Assembly: GCA_038233075.1 (NCBI GenBank)
Contig: JBBSMQ010000013.1
Span: 1-64,000, forward strand
Direction of reading: 5' to 3'
Source of the DNA: Iamia sp038233075
GTDB lineage: Bacteria; Actinomycetota; Acidimicrobiia; Acidimicrobiales; Iamiaceae
DNA length: 64,000 nucleotides
Every line of letters begins with the position of its first letter. Within the stretch, counting starts at the first letter, position 1. Positions 41,594 through 51,047 of this stretch are shown here, piece by piece. A model generated the notes under the pieces. It saw only the letters and a program-made list of their open reading frames with translations, was not told where the DNA came from and searched no databases. A program made the translations under genes and the position numbers.

Positions 41594-42433
41594 TTGTTCA
41601 CCACCGGTTCCAAGTGGTTCTTCGGCGTGGCCGCGGTGGCGCTGCTCGGCGCCCTGGTCTACGGCGGGGCCACCAACCCGAGCGACGTCGGCATGGACAC
41701 CCTCACCGGCGTGCTCTCCCTCGGCTACAAGGGCGGTGTCGGCGACCAGCTCGGCTACGCCGTGCTCATGGGCATCGCCGGCGCCAGCCTCATCCTGGGC
41801 GCGACCACCTCCGCCTTCCGCGACGCCTCGGTCGAGGCCGAAGCGGCCCTGATCGAGCGCGAGACCGTCCCCGAGGTCCTCGCTCCCTCCCACGGCAGCT
41901 ACTGGCCCGTCGTCGGGGCCTTCGGCGCCGCCAGCGTGGTGGTCGGCCTCGTCACCACCCCGTTGCTGGTCATCCTCGGTCTCATCGTGGCCGTCGCCGC
42001 CACCTTCGAGTGGGGCATCTCGGCCTGGGCCGAGAAGGCCACCGGCGACCCCACCGTCAACCGATCGATCCGGCGTCGGGTGATGATGCCGATCGAGGTG
42101 CCGGTGCTCGGCGCTCTCGGCATCGCCGTGTTCGTCCTGGCCGTGTCCCGCATGCTCCTGGCCCTGCCCGAGATCGGCGTGTACCTGCTGTTCGGGCTGG
42201 TTCCCCTCACCGTGTTGGTCATCGCCTTCGCCCTGTCGTCCCGGCCCCAGCTCAACCGCTCGCTCGTCGCCGGGCTCTGCATCGTCGGCGCCGTCGGCAT
42301 CCTAGCCGGCGGTGTGGTCAGTGCCGTCGTCGGACCCCGCGACATCGAGGAGCACGAGGAAGAGCACGAGGGCGCCCCGGCGCCCGCCCCCGACGCGCCC
42401 CTCGTCGTCACCGTCACCGGGACCCCCCGATGA
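41594..42433 (+). CDS. seven-helix membrane protein of the oxidase operon
   Basis: A 279-residue protein with about seven hydrophobic helices and an acidic, His-containing C-terminal tail (EEHEEEHEGAPAPAP). TTG start with GAGG seven bases upstream. The first 130 residues, with GVLSLGYKGG and PSHGSYWPVVGAFGA, recall actinobacterial subunit IV (CtaF) where a WWP motif follows a soluble loop, but the protein is twice as long and I do not recognise it securely. The gene ends four bases into an ATG in the ctaC frame. Confidence 0.6.
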   Translation: MFTTGSKWFFGVAAVALLGALVYGGATNPSDVGMDTLTGVLSLGYKGGVGDQLGYAVLMGIAGASLILGATTSAFRDASVEAEAALIERETVPEVLAPSHGSYWPVVGAFGAASVVVGLVTTPLLVILGLIVAVAATFEWGISAWAEKATGDPTVNRSIRRRVMMPIEVPVLGALGIAVFVLAVSRMLLALPEIGVYLLFGLVPLTVLVIAFALSSRPQLNRSLVAGLCIVGAVGILAGGVVSAVVGPRDIEEHEEEHEGAPAPAPDAPLVVTVTGTPR

Positions 42434-42474
42434 GCTCCGCGACCACCACCCCCTCCCCTCTCCGAGGAGCCTGC

Positions 42475-43698
42475 ATGTCCGTCGTCCGCCGGATCCGCGT
42501 GCTCGGGCCCGCCATGGGTGCGGCGGTCCTCCTGGCCGCCTGCGCCGCCGACGCCCCCCAGGACACCCTCGAGCCCGAGGGCACCTACGCCCGCGGCATC
42601 GACCGCCTCATCGACCCCGTCTTCGCCGTGGCCGGCGTCGTGTTCGTGGTGGTGCTGGGCGGGGCCATCGTCATCGCCCTCAAGTACCGGGCCCGCGACG
42701 ATGACCACTACGACGACATGCCGGCCCAGATCCACGGCAACAACACCCTGGAGATCGGCTGGACCATCCTGCCCGCCGTCATCCTGCTGGGCATCGGGGT
42801 GTTCAGCGTGATCGGCATCTTCGAGCTGTACGAGGAACCGCCCGAGGGGGCCGTCAAGGTCCAGGTCATCGGCCAGCAGTGGTGGTGGGAGTACCGCTAC
42901 GACCTCAACGACGACGGCGTCTACGACGAGATCGTCACCGCCAACGACCTCGTCATCCCGGCCGGGGAGAAGGTGGGGCTCGAGATCACCGCCCGCGATG
43001 TGATCCACTCGTTCTGGGCTCCCCGCCTCAACGGCAAGCGCGACGCGGTGCCGAACCGTCGCCACCCCTGGAACATCCAGGCCGACGAGCCCGGCGAGTA
43101 CATCGGCCAGTGCACCGAGTTCTGCGGCCTGTCCCACGCCGAGATGCGCATCAAGGTCATCGCCTTGTCCCGCGACCAGTACGACGCCTGGGTCGAGGAC
43201 CAACAGGTCGCCGCCGAGCCCTTCGCCGCCGACGACATGTCCGAGGAGGCCGCCGGCTACCGGTCCTTCACCGGCCAGCTCTGCGCCAGCTGCCACCTCA
43301 TCGAGGGCGTGAACGACGACAACTTCTCCGACGACTCCGTCGGGGAGTTCCACCGCGACATCATCGGTGGTCCCGGCACCATCGTCGACCCCACGCTCCA
43401 GGCCAGTCGCCACGCCCCCAACCTCACCCACCTCATGAGCCGCACCACCTTCGCCGGCGCCAAGTTCAACCTGCGCCGCGACACCGAGGAGTGCACCGCC
43501 CTCGGCGTCGACTGGGCCGACGACCCCGACGACCTCGACCGCTGCCTCGACCGCGGCGCCCTCGAGGCCTGGCTCCGCAACCCGCCCGCCGAGAAGGCGA
43601 TGGACGCCGACGGCACCCCGAGACGAGGGATGCCCTCGCTGAACCTGACCGAGGATCAGATCGACCAGTTGGTCGCCTACCTGACCACGCTCAAGTAG
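42475..43698 (+). CDS. ctaC: cytochrome c oxidase subunit II with fused cytochrome c domain
   Basis: A 407-residue lipoprotein subunit of a caa3-type oxidase. Signal ends in LLAACAAD (lipobox). Two membrane helices (VAGVVFVVVLGGAIVIAL, TILPAVILLGIGVFSVIGIF) precede the cupredoxin domain with QQWWWEYRY, the CuA His in ARDVIHSFWAP and CuA site CTEFCGLSHAEM. The C-terminal cytochrome c has CASCH near residue 275 and a probable Met ligand in RRGMPSLN. Between them is an unusually long insert with two extra Cys. The ATG with GAGGAG upstream is preferred over an earlier one overlapping the previous gene. Confidence 0.94.
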   Translation: MSVVRRIRVLGPAMGAAVLLAACAADAPQDTLEPEGTYARGIDRLIDPVFAVAGVVFVVVLGGAIVIALKYRARDDDHYDDMPAQIHGNNTLEIGWTILPAVILLGIGVFSVIGIFELYEEPPEGAVKVQVIGQQWWWEYRYDLNDDGVYDEIVTANDLVIPAGEKVGLEITARDVIHSFWAPRLNGKRDAVPNRRHPWNIQADEPGEYIGQCTEFCGLSHAEMRIKVIALSRDQYDAWVEDQQVAAEPFAADDMSEEAAGYRSFTGQLCASCHLIEGVNDDNFSDDSVGEFHRDIIGGPGTIVDPTLQASRHAPNLTHLMSRTTFAGAKFNLRRDTEECTALGVDWADDPDDLDRCLDRGALEAWLRNPPAEKAMDADGTPRRGMPSLNLTEDQIDQLVAYLTTLK

Positions 43699-43711
43699 GT
43701 CGGAGACACCC

Positions 43712-45709
43712 ATGACAGCCACCACCGGACCGCTCGCCCTGTCCTCGGGAGAGGACGCGGGCCGCAACCCGCTCGGCGTCTTCGCCCGCCCCTCCGGATC
43801 GTCGGGCTGGAGGGGCTGGGTCAGCACCGTCGACCACAAGCGCATCGGCATCATGTACGGCGCCGCGTCGCTGCTGTTCCTCCTGGTCGGCGGGGTCGAA
43901 GCCCTGCTGATCCGGATCCAGCTGGCCACACCGAACGGCACCGTCCTGTCGGCCGACGCCTACAACCAGATCTACACGATGCACGGGACGACCATGATCT
44001 TCCTGGTCGTCATGCCCCTGGGCGCGGCCTTCATGAACTACCTGATCCCGTTGCAGATCGGGGCTCGCGACGTCGCCTTCCCCCGTCTCAACGCGCTCAG
44101 CTTCTGGACGTTCGTCGGCGGCGGCATCCTGCTGAACTCGTCGTGGCTGCTCGGCGGCGGCGCCGATGGCGGCTGGTTCAACTATGCCCCCAACAACGGC
44201 GTCATCTACTCGCCGTCCCATGGCATCGACTTCTGGAACATGGGTCTGATCATCACCGGCATCGCGTCCCTCTCCGGTGCCATCAACCTGATCGTCACCT
44301 GTCTGAACATGCGGGCGCCGGGCATGACCTTCTTCCGCATGCCGGTGTTCACCTGGATGGCCCTGGTGACCCAGTTCCTCCTGCTCTTCGCCATCCCGGT
44401 GCTCACCGCGGCCCAGTTCCTGCTGCTGTTCGACCGGCTCTTCGGCGCTCGCTTCTTCGATGTGGACGCCGGGGCCGACCCTCTGTTGTGGGAACACTTG
44501 TTCTGGATCTTCGGTCACCCGGAGGTCTACATCATGATCCTCCCGTCATTTGGGATCATCTCCGAGATCATCCCCGTGTTCAGCCGCAAGCCGCTGTTCG
44601 GCTACCCCTTCATGGTGTTCTCGGGCATCGCCATCGGCTTCATGGGCTGGGGGGTGTGGGCCCACCACATGTTCGCCTCCGGGATCGGGCCCCTGTCGGT
44701 GGCTGCCTTCTCGATCTCCACCATGTTCATCGCCGTGCCCACCGGGGTGAAGATCTTCAACTGGCTGGCCACCATGTGGGGTGGACGGCTCAAGCTCAGT
44801 GCCCCGATGCTGTACTCGATCGGGCTCGTCACCATGTTCACCATCGGCGGCCTGTCCGGGGTCACCCACGCAGTGGCCGCCTCGGACACCCAGCAGACCG
44901 ACACCTACTACATCGTTGCCCACTTCCACTACGTGCTCTTCGGCGGCGCCCTCTTCGGCTTCGTCGGTGGCTGGTACTTCTGGTGGCCGAAGGCGTTCGG
45001 CTACGCCCTGAGCGACCGGGTCGGCAAGATCAACTTCTGGATCCTGCTGGTCGGGTTCAACCTCACGTTCGGGCCCATGCACATCCTCGGCCTCCAGGGC
45101 ATGCCCCGCCGCACCTACACCTACCGGGACGGCTACGGATTCAACCTCTGGAACTTCGTGAGCACCGTCGGCGCCTTCATCATCGCCGTCTCGTTCCTCA
45201 TCTTCTTCTGGAACATCCTCAGCTCCTGGCGGGCCCACAAGAAGGCCGGCATCAAGATGGTCGCCGATCCGTGGGACGCCCGCTCCCTGGAGTGGACCAT
45301 CCAGAGCCCCACGCCGGCGCACAACTTCGACATCTCCCCGACGGTCCACCGCCTCGACGACTTCTGGCACCGGAAGTATCACGAGAACGCAGAGGGCAAG
45401 GTGGTGCGCATCGCCACCTCCGTGGAGCTGGTGCAGCCCGGCAACCCCGAGGGTGTGCACCTGCCGTCGCCCTCCTACTGGCCCATTGTGATCTCCGCCG
45501 GCTTCCCGTTCCTCGGCTGGGGCCTCATCTTCAACCTCTGGCTCTGCGTGATCGGCGGCCTGCTCATCCTGGCCGGCATCTACGGCTGGATCCTCGAGCC
45601 CTCCACCGACCCCGGCGACCACCACGGTCCCGAGCACCACGATCCCGGTGAACCCACCGACGAGGGCGGCACCGCCGCCGAGCCCGAGGAGGCTGCGCTC
45701 GTTGACTGA
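43712..45709 (+). CDS. ctaD: cytochrome c oxidase subunit I
   Basis: Catalytic subunit, 665 residues, that reduces O2 to water and pumps protons. All ligands are present: heme a His in YTMHGTTMIF, CuB His-Tyr in FGHPEVYIMILPSFG, the His pair in WAHHMFASG, and heme a3/a His in VAHFHYVLFGG. Two extra C-terminal helices and a His/Asp/Glu-rich tail follow the usual twelve, with SPSYWPIVISAGFPFLGWG, as in other long actinobacterial CtaD/IV fusions. Fourteen bases after ctaC and overlapping ctaE. Confidence 0.97.
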   Translation: MTATTGPLALSSGEDAGRNPLGVFARPSGSSGWRGWVSTVDHKRIGIMYGAASLLFLLVGGVEALLIRIQLATPNGTVLSADAYNQIYTMHGTTMIFLVVMPLGAAFMNYLIPLQIGARDVAFPRLNALSFWTFVGGGILLNSSWLLGGGADGGWFNYAPNNGVIYSPSHGIDFWNMGLIITGIASLSGAINLIVTCLNMRAPGMTFFRMPVFTWMALVTQFLLLFAIPVLTAAQFLLLFDRLFGARFFDVDAGADPLLWEHLFWIFGHPEVYIMILPSFGIISEIIPVFSRKPLFGYPFMVFSGIAIGFMGWGVWAHHMFASGIGPLSVAAFSISTMFIAVPTGVKIFNWLATMWGGRLKLSAPMLYSIGLVTMFTIGGLSGVTHAVAASDTQQTDTYYIVAHFHYVLFGGALFGFVGGWYFWWPKAFGYALSDRVGKINFWILLVGFNLTFGPMHILGLQGMPRRTYTYRDGYGFNLWNFVSTVGAFIIAVSFLIFFWNILSSWRAHKKAGIKMVADPWDARSLEWTIQSPTPAHNFDISPTVHRLDDFWHRKYHENAEGKVVRIATSVELVQPGNPEGVHLPSPSYWPIVISAGFPFLGWGLIFNLWLCVIGGLLILAGIYGWILEPSTDPGDHHGPEHHDPGEPTDEGGTAAEPEEAALVD

Positions 45710-46397
45710 GACCTCCACCACCGAAGGGGAGCTGGCCGACGCCCGCACCCTCGAGCAGGAGGCGGAGGGGCGCGCCGCCGAGGCTGACTACCACCTGGGC
45801 GCCTACCACGAGGGCGTCGACCACGACCACACCCTCACCAACACCGGCATGTCCAACGACAAGCTGGCCATGTGGGTGTTCCTCGGCTCCGAGTGCCTCC
45901 TGTTCGGCGGGCTCATCTCCACCTTCTTGCTCTACAAGCACAACAACCTGGCCGGCGGGCCCACCCCCCACGACCTCTACGACATCAAGCTCACGTCGAT
46001 CTCGTCGTTCGTGCTGCTCATGTCGTCGTTGACGATGGTGCTGGGTGTCTCGGCCATCCAGCGCGGCGAGGAGTCGCGGATGCGGCTCTGGCTGATGACC
46101 ACGGCGGTGCTCGGCGCCACCTTCATCTCCGGCCAGGTCTACGAGTTCCAGGTCTTCGTCAAGGAGGGCATGGGCTTCACCACCAACTCGGCCGCCTCCG
46201 CGTTCTACGGGCTCACCGGGTTCCACGGGGTCCACGTCACCCTCGGCATCGTCATGCTGCTCTCCGCGGTGGTGCTCTCGGCCGCAGGCCGGATCCCCCA
46301 AGCGCGCGCCGAATCCGTCGAGATCGTGGGCCTGTACTGGCACTTCGTCGACGTGGTGTGGGTGCTGATCTTCACCATCGTCTACCTGATCCCCTGA
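45702..46397 (+). CDS. ctaE: cytochrome c oxidase subunit III
   Basis: A 231-residue membrane subunit. TGMSNDKLAMWVFLGSECLLFGGLI, FYGLTGFHGVHVTLG and VGLYWHFVDVVWVLIFTIVYL are diagnostic of COX3, including the conserved Glu (GSE) and the His residues of FHGVHV and YWHFVD. TTG start overlaps the ctaD end by eight bases with GGAGG upstream; the acidic 55-residue N-terminus is extra. Confidence 0.94.
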   Translation: MTETSTTEGELADARTLEQEAEGRAAEADYHLGAYHEGVDHDHTLTNTGMSNDKLAMWVFLGSECLLFGGLISTFLLYKHNNLAGGPTPHDLYDIKLTSISSFVLLMSSLTMVLGVSAIQRGEESRMRLWLMTTAVLGATFISGQVYEFQVFVKEGMGFTTNSAASAFYGLTGFHGVHVTLGIVMLLSAVVLSAAGRIPQARAESVEIVGLYWHFVDVVWVLIFTIVYLIP

Positions 46398-46407
46398 GAG
46401 GCCCGGC

Positions 46408-46767
46408 ATGAGCAACGCCGCCACCCACGAGACCACGACCACGACGGCCGACGAAGGCGCCTCGGCGTCGGGGGCGGGCGATGTCCACCACGAGCACGCC
46501 AGCGACCTCCTCTACATCAAGATCGCCGTCCTGCTGGCCGTGCTCACGGCCATGGAGGTCGCCTACCCCTACATCGTGACCGACGGTGTCGCCCTGGCGG
46601 CGCCCCTCCTGGTGATGATGGCCATCAAGTTCGTTATCATCGCCGCCTACTTCATGCACCTGAAGTTCGACTCCAAGGTCCTCACCCGGATCTTCTACAC
46701 CGGGCTCATTCTCGCGGTGGGCGTGTACGTGATCGCCCTCGCCACGTTCCGGATCTTCGGGAACTGA
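46408..46767 (+). CDS. cytochrome c oxidase subunit IV family protein
   Basis: A 119-residue protein with a Thr/His-rich N-terminus and three hydrophobic helices. LYIKIAVLLAVLTAMEVAYPY, AAPLLVMMAIKFVIIAAYFMHLKFD and IFYTGLILAVGVYVIALATF match the COX4/CyoD-type prokaryotic subunit IV with its conserved MHLKFD. It assists assembly of CuB in known oxidases. Directly follows ctaE. Confidence 0.9.
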   Translation: MSNAATHETTTTTADEGASASGAGDVHHEHASDLLYIKIAVLLAVLTAMEVAYPYIVTDGVALAAPLLVMMAIKFVIIAAYFMHLKFDSKVLTRIFYTGLILAVGVYVIALATFRIFGN

Positions 46768-46782
46768 GGACGGCACCGACCC

Positions 46783-47745
46783 GTGCCCGTTGTACTCGCC
46801 GTCGAGGCCGCTCCTGACGTCTGGCGCGTCCAGCTCCACCCCGAGGTGTGGCTGCTGATCGCCAGCCTGGTGGCCCTCTACCTCTACGCCGTGCGGGTAG
46901 TGGGGCCCAAGGTCGTCCCCGAGGGCGAACCGGTGCTCTCCCGGCGCCAGAAGGCGGCCGCTGTCACGGCCATCGTGGCGCTGTGGGTGGCCTCGGACTG
47001 GCCCATGCACGACATCGCCGAGGAGTACCTCTACGTCGTCCACATGGTGCAACACACCCTGCTCACCCTGGTGGTGCCGCCCCTCGCCCTCCTGGCCACG
47101 CCCCGCTGGCTGGCCGACCTCGTGCTCGGCCACGGCCGGGCCCGTCGGTTCATCCGGCTGGCGTCGCTCCCCGTCGTCGCCGGCATCGCCTACAACGCCT
47201 CCATCCTGGCCGGCCACTGGCCCGCCCTCGTCAACGCCTCGGTGGCCAACGGGCCCCTCCACTACACGGTGCACGTGATCCTGGTGTTCACCGCGCTGAT
47301 GATGTGGATGCCGGTGTGCGGTCCCATCGCCGAGTGGCGGATGGGGCCGCCGGCCCAGATGGTCTACCTGTTCCTCATGTCGGTCGTGCCCACCGTGCCC
47401 GGCGGGTGGCTCACCTTCGCCGACAACGCCGTGTACACCGCCTACGACACCCCGCTGCGGGCCTTCGGCATCAGCGTCATCGACGATCAGCAGGCCGCCG
47501 GCGTGTTCATGAAGGTGGTGGCCGGGGGCGAGCTTTGGGCCATCATCACCGCCATGTTCTTCGTGTGGGCGTTCCGTCACCAGCGCGAGGAGGAGGCCCT
47601 GGACCGGGCGGCGCGGCAGCGCTCGGCCATCCCGGTCCCCACCCCGGCCGGCGCTGAGGGTGAGGCGCCCCTCACTTACGAGACGGTCGCCCAGGCCTTC
47701 GCCGACACGGACCCGCCGCCCGAGCCTCACCCACCGTCGCGCTGA
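46783..47745 (+). CDS. ctaG: cytochrome c oxidase assembly protein CtaG (caa3 type)
   Basis: A 320-residue protein with seven or more helices. SDWPMHDIAEEYLYVVHMVQHTLLTLVVPPLALLATP is the central caa3_CtaG signature, with further His in AGHWPALVN and LHYTVHVILVFTALMMW that may carry copper. Needed in Bacillus for caa3 oxidase assembly. GTG start. Last clear oxidase gene of the operon. Confidence 0.92.
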   Translation: MPVVLAVEAAPDVWRVQLHPEVWLLIASLVALYLYAVRVVGPKVVPEGEPVLSRRQKAAAVTAIVALWVASDWPMHDIAEEYLYVVHMVQHTLLTLVVPPLALLATPRWLADLVLGHGRARRFIRLASLPVVAGIAYNASILAGHWPALVNASVANGPLHYTVHVILVFTALMMWMPVCGPIAEWRMGPPAQMVYLFLMSVVPTVPGGWLTFADNAVYTAYDTPLRAFGISVIDDQQAAGVFMKVVAGGELWAIITAMFFVWAFRHQREEEALDRAARQRSAIPVPTPAGAEGEAPLTYETVAQAFADTDPPPEPHPPSR

Positions 47746-47751
47746 CGCCCG

Positions 47752-48513
47752 GTGAGCACCCGCCCACCGGCGCCGCCGCAGGCCACCCCGCGGTCCCGGC
47801 GCATCTCGGCCCAGCTTCGCATGGAGCTCCTGCTCACCCTCCGGAGGGGCGAGTCGGTGCTGCTCACCTTCCTGATCCCGGTGCTGATCCTCGTGTTCTT
47901 CAGCCTGGTCGACGTGCTCCCCACCGGCACCGATGAGCCCGTCGACTTCCTGCTCCCCGGAGTGCTGGCCCTGGCGGTGATCTCCTCGGCCATGACCGGC
48001 CCGGCCATCGCCACCGGCTTCGAACGCTCGACCGGCGTCCTCAAGCGCCTCGGCCTCACCCCGCTCAGTCGTCGCGACCTGCTCCTGGCCAAGCTGGCGG
48101 CCGTCCTCGTGATCGAGGCGCTCCAGGTCGTCGTCCTCCTCGCGGTGGGCCTGATGCTGGGCTGGAGCCCGACCGGCGGACTGGCCGTCGCCGCACTGGG
48201 CATGGTCGCGGCCACCGTCGGCTTCGCGGGGCTGGGGATGGTGATGGCCGGCACCCTCCCCGCCCTGACGACCCTGGCCCTCGCCAACGCCGTCTACCTC
48301 GTGCTGCTCTTCCTCGGCGGGGTGGTGGTGCCCCTCGACGACCTGCCGGCGGCGTTGCGGGTGCCGGCTCGGGGTCTGCCCTCGGGCGCGCTGTCCGACA
48401 TCACCCACGGCGCCCTCACCGGCACCGGGGTCCCCGGTGCGGCCTGGCTGGTGATCCTCGCCTGGGACATCGTCGGCCCCGTGGCGGCGGCCCGCTGGTT
48501 CCGCTGGGAGTGA
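47752..48513 (+). CDS. ABC-2 type transporter permease
   Basis: A 253-residue membrane protein with six hydrophobic helices: RMELLLTLRRGESVLLTFLIPVLILVFF, FLLPGVLALAVISSAMTGPAI, GVLKRLGLTPLSRRDLLLAK, and ALANAVYLVLLFLGGVVVPLDDLPA. This is the drug/heme-export ABC-2 pattern. GTG start six bases after ctaG, so co-transcribed with the oxidase operon. The matching ATPase gene is adjacent but convergent. In several actinobacteria this pair sits by heme or oxidase genes. Confidence 0.9.
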   Translation: MSTRPPAPPQATPRSRRISAQLRMELLLTLRRGESVLLTFLIPVLILVFFSLVDVLPTGTDEPVDFLLPGVLALAVISSAMTGPAIATGFERSTGVLKRLGLTPLSRRDLLLAKLAAVLVIEALQVVVLLAVGLMLGWSPTGGLAVAALGMVAATVGFAGLGMVMAGTLPALTTLALANAVYLVLLFLGGVVVPLDDLPAALRVPARGLPSGALSDITHGALTGTGVPGAAWLVILAWDIVGPVAAARWFRWE

Positions 48514-48575
48514 CGCCGCCGCCGATCGGACGATCGGCGCGTAGGTCAGCGTCGGTGCCGACGACAGGGACGACC

Positions 48576-49535
48576 TCAGCGGGCGCGGGTGCGCCCGTCG
48601 GCCCGGTCGTCGACGCGCACCACCGGGGTCTCCCCGGTGATGTCGGTCAGGCGGAGGAACACGTCCTCCAGGCTCTGACGTCCGGCCCGGAGGTCGGCCA
48701 GGGGGAGGTCGTGGGCCGCCAGCCAGGTCGTGAGGGCGTTGATGTTGGACGGGGTGGCCTCCGCCGCGACCACGTACTCCCCGGGGGCGACCTCGTCCAC
48801 CGCCACCACCAGCGTCTTGCCGAGGGCCGCGGTGTCGAGGCCCGGTGGGGCCCCGAAGCGGATGTCGTGACTGCCCGCCGCTCGCATGAGCTCGGCCGGC
48901 GACCCGCTGGCCACCACCCGGCCCCGGTCGATGATCACCACGCCGTCGGCGACCTTCTCGGCCTCCTCCAGGTCGTGGGTGGTGATGAGCACGGCCAGCC
49001 CCGCGGTCCGCAGGTCGGCGATGAGCTGGCGCACGAGGAGGCGTCCCGCCGGGTCGATGCCGGCGGTGGGCTCGTCGAGGAACACCACCTGAGGTCGACC
49101 GACGAGGGCCAGGGCCAGCGACAGCCGCTGCTGCTCACCGCCCGACAGGGTGCGCCACGGCGCGGTCGCCCGGTGGGTGAGGCCGACGCGGTCGAGCACG
49201 TCGCTCGGTGAGGCGGCCGCGGCGTGGAAGGAGGTGACCAGCGCCAGCATCTCCTGCGGACGGGCCCCGGGGTAGACGCCTCCGTCCTGGGGCATCACGC
49301 CCAGGAAGGGCATGAGGGTGGCGTGGTCGGCGGCCGGGTCCAGTCCCAGCACCCGCACCTGACCCTCGGAGGGGCGGAGCAGGCCGCACAGGGTCTCGAC
49401 CGTGGTGGTCTTGCCGGCGCCGTTGGGCCCGAGGAGGGCGAGCACCTCGCCCCGGTCGAACTGGAACGACACGCCGTCGACCGCGGCCTCGTGCCCCCGG
49501 TGGACGACGAGATCGTCCACCTCCACCGCAGCCAT
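48576..49535 (-). CDS. ABC transporter ATP-binding protein
   Basis: A 319-residue ATPase. Walker A LLGPNGAGKTTTVE, Q-loop MPQDGGVYP, signature LSGGEQQRLSLALAL, Walker B VVFLDEPTAGID, and switch His TTHDLEEAE. A C-terminal DUF4162-like segment (LADLRAGRQSLEDVFLRLT) is typical of ABC-2 exporters. It probably pairs with the neighbouring permease even though transcribed toward it, 62 bp apart. Confidence 0.93.
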   Translation of the reverse strand: MAAVEVDDLVVHRGHEAAVDGVSFQFDRGEVLALLGPNGAGKTTTVETLCGLLRPSEGQVRVLGLDPAADHATLMPFLGVMPQDGGVYPGARPQEMLALVTSFHAAAASPSDVLDRVGLTHRATAPWRTLSGGEQQRLSLALALVGRPQVVFLDEPTAGIDPAGRLLVRQLIADLRTAGLAVLITTHDLEEAEKVADGVVIIDRGRVVASGSPAELMRAAGSHDIRFGAPPGLDTAALGKTLVVAVDEVAPGEYVVAAEATPSNINALTTWLAAHDLPLADLRAGRQSLEDVFLRLTDITGETPVVRVDDRADGRTRAR

Positions 49536-49757
49536 GGGCCGACGTTACCGCTGCGCCCCCGTACCTCGCCGTCCCGGGGAGCCGCCGCCCCGGGAGCGGG
49601 TCGGCGGTCTGGTGGCGGGGGCAACCATCTTCGGACCCGCTCGGTCAGGTTGGACGGGGTCGGCGTTCCGATCGAGGAACGACGATCATCGCCAGCGCAG
49701 CGGGGGCGGAGCGGTTCTCGGGTCGGGAGGCGCAAGGGTGGCCACTAGCGTTCGGCC

Positions 49758-51047
49758 GTGCTCGACATCCGACGCATCCGCACCGACCGGGACGGGATCA
49801 CCGCCGCCCTGGCCGACAAGGGCGTCGACCCCGGCGAGGTCGAGGTCGTGGCCGACCTGGACGTCCGCCAGCGCGACTTGGCGAGCCAGCGCGACGAGCT
49901 GCGCCGCCAGGTCAAGGCCGTCTCGGCCGAGGTCGGCCGGCTCCACCGGGAGGGCCAGAGCGACGAGGCCGACGCCCTCCGCACCAAGAGCCGGACGCTG
50001 GGGGAGCAGGAGGCCGATCTCGCGTCCGAGGCCGAGCGCGTGACCGCCGAGCTCCGCGAGCGCTTGCTCGTGCTCCCCAACGACCCCCACCCCGACACCC
50101 CGGTCGGGTCCGACGAGCGCGACAACCCCGTCCTACGGGTGACGGGGCTCGGCCCGGACCGCTTCGAGCCCCACCAACGGGTCCCGCACTGGGAGACCGG
50201 CGCAGCCTTGGGCATCCTCGATCTGGAGCGGGCGGTGAAGATCTCCGGAGCCATGTTCACCATGCTCCGGGGCGCCGGGGCCACCCTGTCCCGCGCCCTG
50301 TGCCAGCTCGCCCTCGATCGCAACGCCGACGCCTTCGAGGAGATCCGACCGCCTAGCCTGGTCACCACCGCGACCCTCACCGCCTCGGGCCAGCTGCCGA
50401 AGTTCGCCGACGACGCCTACGCCATCGAGCGCGACGACCTGTGGTGCATCCCCACCGCCGAGGTCCCACTCACCGCGCTGGCCGCCGACGAGGTGCTGGC
50501 CGAGGCCGACCTGCCGGTGCGGATGATGGCGTCCACCCCGTGCTACCGGCGCGAGGCCGGCTCGGCCGGGCGCGACACGCGGGGGCTGCTGCGCACCCAC
50601 GAGTTCGACAAGGTCGAGATCCTCGCCTACACCACCGCGGCCCAGGCTCCGGATCTGTTGGAGGAGATGGTCGGTCGGGTCGAGGGCCTCATCGAGGCGC
50701 TGGGCCTGACCCACCGGGTCATCGAGATCTGCACCGGCGACCAGGGCCAGAGCCACCACCGCAGCTTCGACGTCGAGGTCTACGCGCCGGGCTGCGACCA
50801 GTGGCTCGAGGTCTCGTCGATCTCGTGGTTCTCCGACTACCAGGCCCGGCGGGCCCAGATCCGCTATCGCCCCACCGAGGGCAAGGGCAACGAGCTGGTC
50901 CACACCCTCAACGGCTCGGCCCTGGCCGTGCCCCGAGTCTGGGCGGCCCTGGTCGAGACCCACCGCCGGCCCGACGGAGGGGTCACCATCCCGGACCCGC
51001 TGCGGCCCTACATGCGAGGCCTCGACGTGATCGGCTCGCCCGCCTGA
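49758..51047 (+). CDS. serS: seryl-tRNA synthetase
   Basis: Class II synthetase of 429 residues charging tRNA-Ser. The N-terminal coiled-coil arm runs to about residue 100 (RQRDLASQRDELRRQVKAVSAEVGRL). Motif 2 is MMASTPCYRREAGSAGRDTRGLLRTHEFDKVEI and motif 3 LNGSALAVPRVWAALVETHR. GTG start. Its stop overlaps the ATG of the methyltransferase that follows (TGATG), making one operon with pdxH. Confidence 0.97.
   Translation: MLDIRRIRTDRDGITAALADKGVDPGEVEVVADLDVRQRDLASQRDELRRQVKAVSAEVGRLHREGQSDEADALRTKSRTLGEQEADLASEAERVTAELRERLLVLPNDPHPDTPVGSDERDNPVLRVTGLGPDRFEPHQRVPHWETGAALGILDLERAVKISGAMFTMLRGAGATLSRALCQLALDRNADAFEEIRPPSLVTTATLTASGQLPKFADDAYAIERDDLWCIPTAEVPLTALAADEVLAEADLPVRMMASTPCYRREAGSAGRDTRGLLRTHEFDKVEILAYTTAAQAPDLLEEMVGRVEGLIEALGLTHRVIEICTGDQGQSHHRSFDVEVYAPGCDQWLEVSSISWFSDYQARRAQIRYRPTEGKGNELVHTLNGSALAVPRVWAALVETHRRPDGGVTIPDPLRPYMRGLDVIGSPA

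Noticed and set aside
46372..48408. A 678-codon open frame opposite ctaF-ctaG-permease
   Set aside because: It spans three real genes on the other strand and is His/Gly/Asp-rich without domains, as expected for antisense frames at this GC content.
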